A DNA stretch of 64,000 bases from Microglena sp. YARC. Taxonomy: Eukaryota; Chlorophyta; Chlorophyceae; Chlamydomonadales; Chlamydomonadaceae. Position numbers and translations under genes: made by a program. Positions 44,711 through 57,300 of this stretch are shown here, piece by piece (position 1 is the stretch's first letter; the number at the start of each line of letters is the position of its first letter). The notes under the pieces are model-generated. The model did not search any database and had not been told where the DNA came from. It saw only the letters and a program-made list of their open reading frames with translations. The stretch covers positions 132,491,834 through 132,555,833 of the forward strand of contig CM039462.1 of assembly GCA_022414725.1 (NCBI GenBank). The letters run 5' to 3'.

Positions 44711-47700
44711 TCAACGCGTCAATTCCTGGCACATACTAGCAAACGCATCGTTTGGAATGGTGACAGACACTTTGGAGAAGAAGATGAGGAACTCCTCCAC
44801 AGTGATCAAGTTGGTGCCCTGTGCACACACACACACGCACACTGTAAGTGACAGAGTAGGTAGGGTACAGATGGGGGGTGGTATTTTTTTAGTGGCCGAT
44901 TGGTGAATATGAGGAACTCCCCCACAGTGATCAGGTTGCTGCCCTGTAGGTAGAGTACATGGCATGGTATGTAGAGTTATGTGTGTGTATGTTTATGTGT
45001 GTGCATGTGTATGTGTGAGTATGTATGTGTATGTGTGGGTATATGTGTGTGTATGTGTGTGTGAGAGAGAATAATATGCACTTACCCTATAAGGCACCCC
45101 ATGCCTCTTCACATACTTATTTGTGTGTGTCACGAATGGACTGCGACATGGGAGATGTTGCCTTAGACCCAACCCTGAGTGCTATCCTACCATACATTGA
45201 GAAACAAATTCGATGCCACTGCCAAGTGCACGCCATCAATGCCTATCTCGGTGGACCATATGTCGACACAGAAAAAATATTCAAATTTGGGGAGAGACAT
45301 CACCGGATACTCAAGGCAACCCGTAATGACCTGTGTGTTTGGCCGAACCACTTCATCCCTCGCAGGGGGAATTTTACTAATATGCTGATGCAGGCCTACA
45401 TGCACACCGAATGCCCCCAGATGGGAATTACTTCACCGAATCGTACAACCTGACTATAATCCGGAACACCCAAACCCGCACGACCTTATCCATGATGAAC
45501 CCTACAACCTTGGGATCCTACCTGGCAGTAGCAAAGACCAAATCCTCCTACGTCTGCAAGGACACAGTAAATGTATCTTGCACTTTACCACCCCCCTCCC
45601 AATCGCCTATAAACATGCTGGTTGTCTAAAAAAATACCATAACATCTGGTATTGGATAGACTCAGAACAAACCTCTCGCCACTCCCCTTGGACTCCACAC
45701 CGGGAGCCTGGCAGGCCCTATATGGGAACATCTTCATCCTTAAAAAAGAGAGCGCAGACATGAGATTTTGGACCCCCAATACCATCTTGACGTTGCGACG
45801 ATGGATACTATAGACACTACCTCTACTACAACTCCTACAAAAAACCATGCCTTCACAACCCAACATAGAAGATACCATGAATGAAGGACGCCAGCCCCGC
45901 CCGATCGCACATCCCCCCCCAACACGCAAATGGACTGCGATACAGGAGATGCTGCCCCTTCAACTGTCACCAACCTGAAGAAACGTGGTACCACAGCAGC
46001 ACCCCCCCCACCACAAAAAATATCAGGCACCCCAACAAGCATCTGAAACACTCGCAAAACCTGGGCCCCAACATTAAACTCAAACAAACAGCAATCCACA
46101 TATTTTTTTCCCCCCACCTCTACCACCACCAATTCCAAGGGAGCCCCCCCCCCCCAACAGGCTAAGAAGCTCAAACAAACCTGCTTTAAGCCAACCATTC
46201 CTTTTACCCCTTAGGATAATGGACCTGCCCAACAACCCACCCACCATGCCCAGTCACCCCAAGACTACTACATGGATAACATACATTTTCTACTCCTCAA
46301 CTGCTGAGGGCTGAGGAGCTCCTGGGAGCTGATTCTCAATCACATCCTAGACCACAAACCTGATGTGGCTATTCTTACAGAAACCAAACTGCTCTCCTGC
46401 CTCTCCTTCATTCAATTCATCAAGAAGGAACTCCCCCAATACTCCCTTCACCACAGTAGTGTGGCCAAAACCCCGGACAACAACCACGGTAAAGAGGGGT
46501 CATAATCCTCACCCACAAGCAATCAGGCCCCCCCCGTCCACCATGAAGCCAATGCAGACCTGGCTGGTTGCCTGGTGCACATCACCTTCGGCTCAACCAC
46601 CCCAACCCCTACACACATCATAGGCGTCTACATGCCCCCATGACCAACCCCCAGCAACGCCAAGCACGCCGTATACATACATCGAACTCACACCAAAAAG
46701 CCAATCACACCACACTCTGTGGAGGGGATTGGAATGCAACCCTCTTTCCCTCAGATAGATCTACCCACGCCACTTCCCACACAGACCAACATCACATATC
46801 TATGTGCTCCCCAACTCAACCTCCACCCCACCAACCCTTCCACTAGAGCACCCACCTTCCATTGCTACCAGGAAGGCAACCTCGAGCACCACAGCAGAAT
46901 CGATGACATCCTCATCTCCCTTGCCCCAACCCCTTCACCCCCATATTAGTGAAAAGACCAGGGAGGTCGGAGGATACCTAGACCATATGGCCCTTCACCA
47001 AATTATCCCCCCTATTTATCTTCCCATACCCTGACATTGACTGACACCCCCCCTCCTAGACCCCAACAACTAGTCACCCCCGTCAGCAAGGCCTCCATGA
47101 GCGCCACTAGAAAGGCCATTGAAGAAACGCACACTACCTTCTTCATGGAACACACCCAAACCATCAGGGACTGGTGGGACCAGGCCACCAACCTCATAGG
47201 AGACAATTCTCTCCCATCCCACCTCCACCAAGTCAAACACACTCTCCTTGCAAAAGGATTAGACCTCGACCATCTCAGCAACCAGATTATGGAACCTATT
47301 AGGATGGCCCTCACCACTATGTTTGAAACCTGCCCTACCAGGAACCAAATCCCAGGGCACTTCCTTGACAGAAAGAAGAGCAAAGCCCACGCCAAAATCA
47401 ACTCCCATATCCAACAACTTAAGACGTACAGGAAACTCCTAACCACCGACCCCAACTCCTACCACACCGCCCATTCTACTCTCCTAGAAACATGCCATAA
47501 CCATCCTACCACCCTCACCCATATCCAGCTTGCCTCAGACCATGCCTCACTCTTGGCTGCAATCAATATATCCCTCGATGAGGCCCTCCCTGCCCTCCGG
47601 AGAATTCTCACAAACAGCAGACAAACAGCTACCGCCACTGGCAAAGCAGCCTTCATGACCCAACTATCCAACAAACCTAAACAAGCCCACAGAAACATCT

Positions 47701-50700
47701 TCAAAACCTCTGATAATCCGACGTCACCCCAGACCCTCCAAGACCCCACCACTGGCCAACACAAAACGTCCACTAATGACCTCCTGGACATCTTGGGGAG
47801 CACATGGGACACTTGATGGCCCCCCCTCACCACACGTGCACCGGCAAATACTTACCCCAGGACAGGACAGACCGCCCCCCTCCATGGGCCTCCCTGCTAG
47901 ACACATTCTCCCTAGAAACCAAGGCCCAACCCCACCAACACTCCAACCCCATCCTACCCTACCTCATGGAGTTCTCTAATTACCAAACATGCATCCAACA
48001 CGTAGCAAAAAGCAAACAGGCTGGCCCAGACGGAATCCCCAATGAACTACTAACCTGCCTCCCCTGGTCTTGGCACCACACCATACATAAAATGTTTGGG
48101 CTTATGTGGATCACCGGCTACACCCCCATTTGCTGGAAGACCTCCAACACCATCATGCTTTACAAGAAAGGAGACCCCACCCAGCGAACCACTACAGACC
48201 TATTGGCCTCAACAACACGATGGGTAAATTGTGGGACTACCATGGTTACAACAGTGATGTCCAAATACTTGGACCAATACCAAGTCCTCAGTGACTCCAA
48301 GAGGGATTCAGACAGAACAGAAGCACCCATAGACAGCTCACCCACCTCCTACATGACATCGAGGACGCGGCCCACTCAAAAAGAGACCTGTTTGCTGCCT
48401 ACTTTGACTTCTCATCTGCCTTTAATATGGTGGACCATGACAAGCTGCTCCAAACTATGTATGACCTTGGAATCCCGGTAGATGTCATTGAAACAGTGAA
48501 AGGAATTTACAACGGGGCTACTACCCACATGTACCTCAACAACACTCAAGGCAAACCAATTCAAATCACAAGAGGCACCATCCAAGGTGACACCCTCTCC
48601 CCCTACTCTTCATCATCTTCATCGAACCTCTCCTCAGATGGCTACAAGCCGGGGGCAGAGGATACACGCAAGGCATAACCTCAACATCCAATACTGACCA
48701 AGATAAAAACAGGTAGCCTAGGATATGCTGATGACACCAGTGTGGTCACTAACACAGCAGACAACCTCAAGGTACAATGCCTTAAAGTGCAACAATTCAG
48801 TACTTGGTCTGGGATTCCTCTTAACGGGGGTAAATGCATGATCACTGGCATATTGCATGGCTCCCACCCCAAGGATCCCACCAACCACAAGGCCCTAACC
48901 AAACTTCTCCACAACACCATCCTCATTAACGACACATGGGCTACATACCTTCCCCCAAATGAACCATACAAAGTATCTAGGGGTGCCGGTTAGCCTCACC
49001 CTAAACTGGAGACCCCTCATGAAACAAGCCTTGGCCCTCATACATAGTAAAGGACACCAAATCCTCACCACTGCCAACCAAAAGGCGCCACCCCTCTCCA
49101 ATGTCTCAGACTCATCACCACGTGTATTAAGCCTGCCATCACCTACCCTATGACCGTAGCACCCTACAGCTACTCGGATATAGGCATCTCTAGACAAGGC
49201 CTTATGGACCCTGGCTAAAAAATGCTGTGACCTACACCCCTCATTCCCAACTGCTAGTGTCTGCCTCCCCTGGGACAGGCAGGATTGGGTATCCCCTCCC
49301 TAATGGTGGACTATGCTCAAATTACAGCAGCCCACCTCACTAGGTCCCTCAACGACACGGGGAAACTAGGCAGGCTCACTACAGCCCTCCTCCGCAAAGA
49401 AGCTACTATGCTCCAGGGTATGGATCCTCTTACCTTGCCCAGCCATACACTTCAGTACTTTACCTTGGCCAGGCAAATGCACATCCTCAAAAGAGCCTCC
49501 ATCCAAATCCATATGGAGGATGAAACCCTACTCAACCCCTTCAAGACTCCCTCCCGGACTTACCCCAACACACCATTCCCCCCAACCTTCTCAAAACCCT
49601 CATCCCCTTGGGCATTACTTCCCTAGCTGACATTGTGAGCCCTGATGGGACCACAATCATCCCATCCAATACCCTCTCCCACACCTATGGCACCAGAGTC
49701 TCCACTAGGCATTAAGTTTGCCCTCAACAGACTCAGCCTACACCTGTGCTCTCCACCCCCACCTGGAAGCCCACCTCAACCCTACTCCTGCCACAGCCCC
49801 CTGCCCTTGGCATCGAGGACCCTCCCCATACACCTACGCATTCCCCAACGGCACATTACCAAGTTCTCCACATATACTATCAGCACCACCTTAACAACTG
49901 GGACACCGCCCCCATACTGCCCCGACCCTTGACCCCCAGTGCCGGCATCCTTACCCCAACCACAACACAGCCCCCCACGCATAATATCGAGGAGATCCCT
50001 GCCTCCAATGCACACATGTGGTGGGCCAGAGAGTCCTATCTTCACCCCACCAAGTATGCTCAAGCCTGGAGCACTGACCCCAAGATTGCTTGGACTGCCA
50101 GAATGCAATTCATCAGAAATGACACCCACAAATTTACTGACGCCTCCTACTATAAACACCACACCATCCGTAAGAACAGCTCCCCGACGACCTGGTGCAT
50201 GCTGTCTCTACCCAGACCTTCTTGCTCCCCAACCCCAGCCAAGCTCCTCCACCTCCTAATGGAAACCAACACAGCCTGACCCACCTCCTGGGCTTCAGAG
50301 CCCAAAAGAGGAAGGCTAACGAACCTCGAGAAAACCCCCCATCACAGATATTGGAGGGTCCAGAAAGCCCCATGCACCATTCTCTGCCACCATCTCCCTT
50401 GTTACATATCTGCTGGCCTCCCCGTGCATTCCCACACCTACTCCTCTGCCACCTCCATTGTGGTCACTTGGTCCCCCGTCCATCTCACAGAGGAACAAAT
50501 TACCCTGCTGGTTGGCCCCACCAGATATCAGGAACTCCTCCATGCCTACAACACTGAAACTACCCCCAAAGCCCCCTCCCCCTCCATTCCACCCAGACAA
50601 GACTTCCACCTCACTAACCTCCAACAACAAGGACAGTGGGCGGAGTGAGGAGAGTTTGATGCCAAATGGTATAGCGAACTCAGGCAAAACCTCATCATTA

Positions 50701-53232
50701 ACACGGCAGACCACCACCCAGACTGGGATATCCACCCCCCGGCAAATACCACATACAGGCTGGTACACTGAATGACAGGTACCACCACCTCCTCCCCAAC
50801 TCAACAACGGAGACACCACCTACATCTACTCACCAACAGGCCAATGTGTCGGTCATATACCCCTCTCCCAACTCCACCTCCTCCACACAGATACCATACC
50901 ACCAAGGCACACTCTCCCCACCTCTGGACCCTCCACAGCACAGGAACCTTCGCTGGAGACGTAGCCACCCTTCTATCACAGCACAAAGACACTACCATCT
51001 CCAATGTCTCCCCTGCCATACACAAAGCTATGTCCACCCTGGGGATGACAACGGACCTTGACACATCACCCCTCCTAATGAGTCCCCACCTCCCCATGGC
51101 AACACCCCCACCCCATTGGCCAACTATTTGGCTTAGGACCCCACTGCTACACCCAACCTTGGTACGGGGGAAACACACACCTCACCATCCAGAACCCTGA
51201 AGAGGCCCACAAGGCTGTTCGATGGGCACTAGGCAGTGCCATACATGCTCACACCCTTGATATTCCCGCGTGCACCATTCTCTTGGTCCCACACAAACCC
51301 CACATATGCCCATAACGCCCTCCTAAATCCACCCATGGGTTATGGAACTAGCCACTCTGCCTCCCAAGGCCAAACCCCTCACCCCCTCCCTAATCTGGAC
51401 GGGGGGAAAACTCAACCCTGCCAAGAGACACAGAGGAACCTACAAACTCATTGCCATCTCAAACCCAGCTGGCCATGCAAGTACCTCCACAACCCACCCA
51501 CCAATGGGCCCAAACCATGAGGGACATGGGGGCCACTTCCATCCCACGACCAGGTCCCCCCCCCTCCAACTGGGCCTTCCTACCACCCACCTACCCAAGG
51601 CACTTAGCTCCCTCCTTAAGACCTGGGCAAAACAACCCACCCCCATGCAGATAGACCCCACACCATAACACCCCCCGTGCTCCCGTGCACACATGCTATC
51701 CTACAAGCACCAGGCCTCGCTCTATACACAGATGGAAGTGCCATCATAGACAAAGACGGCGTCCTCCGCCTAGGGGCAGGCGTATACTCCCCCAGGGCCG
51801 CTTCACGTTGCCTCCGCATAGACCCTGGCGGACAGGGCATCACTGCCGACATCAATCGCGCCGAACTCGTGGCAATCCAACAAGCACTCATACACTCCGA
51901 AATAGATGAAGAACTCACCATCTACTCCGACAGCTTATGTTCCTTGCAGCTTATTAACCTGCACATTTACCATCCCAGCAGGACCCGGGAAAACAAACAC
52001 CGTGACCTCCTGCAAGACATCGCCATCCACATTATCAACAGACACAACGCTGCTGCTACCACGCGCCTGCTTAAGGTCCGATCTCACTCAGGAATCATAG
52101 GGAATGACGAGGCAGACACGCTCGCGAAAGAAGCGACGACAGGATACAATGTAATTGGGCCAGTTAAAACAGGGGAACATGCGCACCTCAATATGCACTG
52201 GCCGTCTGTCCAGCCCCCCAAATCTATTAATGGGGACCAGCCCCCCCGGCACCCGGCCAACAATCTCACCAAGGTATCAAGGCTAACCTCCCCACCCCCC
52301 TGCACACCGGGCATGCCAACACCACGGGCATATACGCCTCCATGTGGGAGCAAGCCAACCCCTTCCTCCTCCCTCAGGCTAGTAATCGTTTCTGGCAATC
52401 CACCGAAATGAAATGGTGGCAAAAAATACAAATCCACAAGGCTCGGTGGGGACGCTTATGGACTAGGAAATTGGCGTACAGATACAAACGCCCCTATGGT
52501 ACTAGCACTAGCCCCCCCTCTGATGATAACTGCCCTCTTTGTCGCAAAGCACAGGACGGAGCTGGCCATATTCTTGCTGGGTGCAGCCACCCTGTCTTCA
52601 AAGGAATGTATATTAACAGACATAATAAGGCGGTCCAACTCATCCAGAAGGCAGTAGCCAAAGGAGCTCTGGGGGCTCTCCCCATGTACATGGATGCAGG
52701 CACTTGTGAAGCGACCTCCGACATTCCCACAAGACCCCAGCCCACCCTCAAACCCCCTGATCTTCCCCAAGCCACATAGGATAAATACAGGCCTGATCTC
52801 CTCCTCATTGACGACGAATCCAAAACCAAGAAAAGCCTACCTAGTTGAACTGGGCTACTGCTCAGACACTAACCACCAAATCAAATTCCAGGAAAAGAGC
52901 GTTCAGCATAAGGAGCTCCAACGTATCCTTCAACAACAAGGATTCCTTGTACACTACCTAGTCTTCACCATAGGTACCACTGGTACCATACCAATCCCAA
53001 CTATTACCAATCTCTCCACCTTAGGGATCAGTCGCGAACACGTAGACAAACTCATCTCTAAGCTGCACAGAGAATCTACCGCCTCCTGTACCAGCATTCT
53101 TGCCACACGTCGCATGAAGGAGTCCCTCCCGCCTGGAGGGTGACACTTACTATGTCTGCGATGGTGACTTTCCCCAGCTGCGGCGTACGGGAGGGTCCCC
53201 TTAACACCACGCCCCACCAGGCGTTATCTATA

Positions 53233-53271
<39 letters not shown>

Positions 53272-54327
53272 ATTTGTGGGTATGTAGTGTGTGTGTGAGA
53301 GAAAATAGCGTGATCTTACCCTGGGTTGGAAGTCCGTGAAGATGCTACCCAGGTCCTCTTCTGTCAACGTTGGTGCCCCATACTTCTTCACATACTTATT
53401 TATGTGTGTGTGCATTTGTGGGTATGTAGTGTGTGTGTGTGTGAGAGAGAATAGCGTGCACTTACCCTGGGTTGGAAGTCCGTGAAGATGCTACCCAGGT
53501 CCTCTTCTGTCAACGTTGGTGCCCCATACTTCTTCACATACTTATTTGTGTGTGTGTGCATTTGTGGGTATGTAGATGTGTGTGTGTGTGAGAGAGAATA
53601 GCGTGATCTTACCCTGGGTTGGAAGTCCGTGAAGATGCTACCCAGGTCCTCTTCTGTCAACGTTGGTGCCCCATACTTCTTCACATACTTATTTGTGTGT
53701 GTGTGCATTTGTGGGTATGTAGTTGTGTGTGTGTGTGAGAGAGAATAGCGTGATCTTACCCTGGGTTGGAAGTCCGTGAAGATGCTACCCAGGTCCTCTT
53801 CTGTCAATGTTGGTGCCCCATACTTCTTCACATACTTATTTGTGTGTGTGTGCATTTGTGGGTATGTAGATGTGTGTGTGTGTGAGAGAGAATAGCGTGA
53901 TCTTACCCTGGGTTGGAAGTCCGTGAAGATGCTACCCAGGTCCTCTTCTGTCAACGTTGGTGCCCCATACTTCTTCACATACTTATTTGTGTGTGTGTGC
54001 ATTTGTGGGTATGTAGTTGTGTGTGTGTGTGAGAGAGAATAGCGTGATCTTACCCTGGGTTGGAAGTCCGTGAAGATGCTACCCAGGTCCTCTTCTGTCA
54101 ACGTTGGTGCCCCATACTTCTTCACGTAGCTGCTGAAATTCTCATAAGATATTTTCCCCGCTTGACTCTGCAGAGGAACAACAAGAAGAGCGTTTGATTT
54201 TGTGTGTGTGGGTGTTTGTGTGCGTGTGTGTATGTGTGTGTGTGTGAGTGTGTGTATGTGTGTGTGTGTGTGTGTGTGCGTTTGTTAATTGTTTGTTTTG
54301 TTGCGTTGTTTGTGTGTTGTTTGTTTC

Positions 54328-54363
<36 letters not shown>

Positions 54364-57300
54364 TTATTTGTGTACGTTGTTTGTTTTGTCGCTGTGTTGT
54401 GAATTCAATGAATTTGAATTTGGATTTGAGTTTTCTGTGACTCTGTACTGTCCCAGGAGTGGACTCAGTGAATTTGAATTTGAAATTTATTTTTTTGTGA
54501 CTTTGTATTGTCCCAGGAGTGGACTCAGTAAATTAAAATTTGAATTTGGATTTCAATTTTCTGTGACTCTGTACTGTCCCAGGAGTGGACTCAGTGAATT
54601 TGAGTTTGGATTTGAATTTTCTATGACTCTGCACTGTCCCAGTAGTGGACTCAGTGAATTTGAATTTGAAATTGAAATTTCTGTGACTCTGTACAGTCCC
54701 AGGAGTTTACACAGTGAATTTGAATTTGATTTTTCTGTGACTCTGCACTGTCCCAGGAGTGGACTCAGTAAATTAAAATTTGAATTTGGATTTGAATTTT
54801 CTGTGACTCTGTACTGTCCCAGGAGTTTACCCAGTGAATTTGAATTTGATTTTTCTATGACTCTGTACTGTCCCAGGAGTGGACTCCGTGAACTTGAATC
54901 GTTCGTGCAGATGTGGTTGGCAAGGGAAATGTTTATCATGCAGACATCCCATGCCTGCATTATATATTTATATGCAATACTGAAATGTAATGTAAATATG
55001 AAGACATACCATGTCTACACTATACGTAATACTGTAATGTAATGCACATGTAGTAATACTGTAATGTAATGTAAATATGAAGACATACCATGTCTGCTTT
55101 ATACGTAATACTGTAATGTATTGTACATCTAGTAATACTGTAACGCAATGCACATGCAGTAATACTGTATTGTACTGTACTGTACTGTAATGCCATGTAA
55201 TGTAAATATGAAGACATACCATGTCTGCACTATACGTACTACTGTAATGCAATTCACATGCAGTAATACTGTATTGTACTGTACTGTACTGTAATGCCAT
55301 GTAATGTAAATATGAAGACATACCATGTCTGCACTATACGTAATACTGTAATGTAATGCACATGCAGTAATACTGTATTGTACTGTACTGTACTGTAATG
55401 CCATGTAATGTAAATATGAAGACATACCATGTCTGCACTATACGTAATACTGTAATGTAATGCACATGTAGTAATACTGTAATGTAATGTAAATATGAAG
55501 ACATACCATGTCTGCATCATAAGTAATACTGGCACCCACCAAGTTAAGTACATTGAAGACATCCATCAGCTTATTAGTAATATTGCACACACACACGCAC
55601 ACACACACATTTGCATGATTTGGAATATTGGCACCCACCTAGTCAAGTAACACTGCCCCTACCCCCCCCACACACACACACCACACCACCACACACACCA
55701 CCACACACACATTTGCATTACATGTAATACTGGCACCCACCGAGTCAAGAACGTTGAAGACGTCCATCAGCTTATAAGTAATACTGTACACACACACACA
55801 CATTTGTAATATAAGTAATACACTAATACTGCACACACACACACACATTTGTAATATAAGTAATACTGCACACACACACGCATTTGCATTACATTTATTA
55901 ATGGCACACACTGAGTCAAGAACGTTGAAAACATCCATCAGCTTCGACCTCCTATGCTCAAGTAGTCCTGTTTTATTATTTTATTTTTATTACTTTTATT
56001 ATTTTATTATTTTATTATTCTATTTTATTTTTTATTTTATTATTATTTTATTTTATTATATGAAATACAGGCACCCACTGAGTCAAGAACGTTGAAGACA
56101 TCCATCAGCTTTGTCCTCCTATGCTCAGGTAGTCCAGTGTTATTATTTTATTTTTATTACTTTTGTTATTTTATTATTCTATTTTATTTTTATTTTTATT
56201 TGTATTATTATTTTATTTTATTATATGAAATACTGGCACCTACTGAGTCAAGAACGTTGAAGACATCCATCAGCTTTGTCCTCCTATGCTCAGGTAGTCC
56301 AGTGTTATTATTTTATTTTTATTAATTTTGTTATTTTATTATTCTATTTTATTTTTATTTTTATTTGTATTATTATTTTATTATATGAAATACTGGCACC
56401 TACTGAGTCAAGAACGTTGAAGACATCCATCAGCTTTGTCCTCCTGTGCTCAGGCAGTCCAGTTTTCCCGTCCTGTACCGCGTACTCCGCACCGTACTGC
56501 ACGTAATCTATCATGTACTGGATGGGGTCCATAGGCTTGAGCGTGACTAGGTTGGTCACCAAGCCGCCGAACATTGGCTGGATTTGCTGTTTCTCCTGCA
56601 GCAGAAGGACGGAGGGGGGTTGGTGTGGTTGGAAGGGGGGGGTGGTGTGGTGTGGTAGGGGGGTACCAGCTGGATTTGATCTTTCTCCTGCAGCAGGGGG
56701 GGGGGAGTGGTGTTGGTGTTGGTGTGGCAGGGAGGGAGGGAGAGGGGGGGGGGGGGGGGGGGGGGGGGAGGGGGGGGGGGGGGGTTATGGTGTGGTGTGG
56801 TGTGGTAGGGAGTCTTTGTGGTGTGGTGTTGGTGTGTGGTAGGGAGGGTGTGTGGTGTGGGGGTGTGTGGTAGGGAGGGTGTGTGGTGTGGTAGGGAGGG
56901 TGTGTGGTGTGGTGTGGTAGGGAGGGGGTGGAACTTTGGAATATAAGTTTCATGAGCAAAACTATACGTTTCATGTCTTGAATTAACGATTCTTGCGCCA
57001 ACATCAATGCATCATGGTAAGCCTAACATTAACTTCACCATCGTCAGGGCCCCTCCCAAACAACCACGGTTCATGTCTAGAATTAACCATTCTTGCGCCA
57101 ACAACATATATTTCTCATGATGAGCCAAACATTAACTTCACCATCGTCATGGCCCCTCCCAAACAGCCACGGTTCATGTCTAGAATAAACCATTCTTGCG
57201 CCAACAACATATATTTCTCATGATGAGCCTAATATTAACTTTACCATCGTCATGGCCCCTCCCAAACAGCCACGGTTCATGTCTAGAATAAACCATTCTT

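Larger units (their letters stand above)
45131..53231 (+). mobile_element. 8.1-kb non-LTR retrotransposon, Dualen/RandI-like, dual endonuclease
   Basis: Bounded by ATTTGTGTGTGT at 45119-45130 and again from 53232, a target duplication of at least 12 bp. Domains in plus-strand order: an unidentified N-terminal region; an apurinic/apyrimidinic (APE)-like endonuclease; reverse transcriptase; a long spacer; RNase H; a CCHC motif; and a PD-type restriction-like endonuclease (REL) region. Reading frames are broken by several frameshifts and stops, so this copy is probably inactive, or partly mis-sequenced. It lies in an intron of the EF-hand gene, antisense to it. It splits the array of exon-4 copies: a remnant unit is on its left at 45060-45130 and full units are on its right from 53235. 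Confidence 0.85.
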
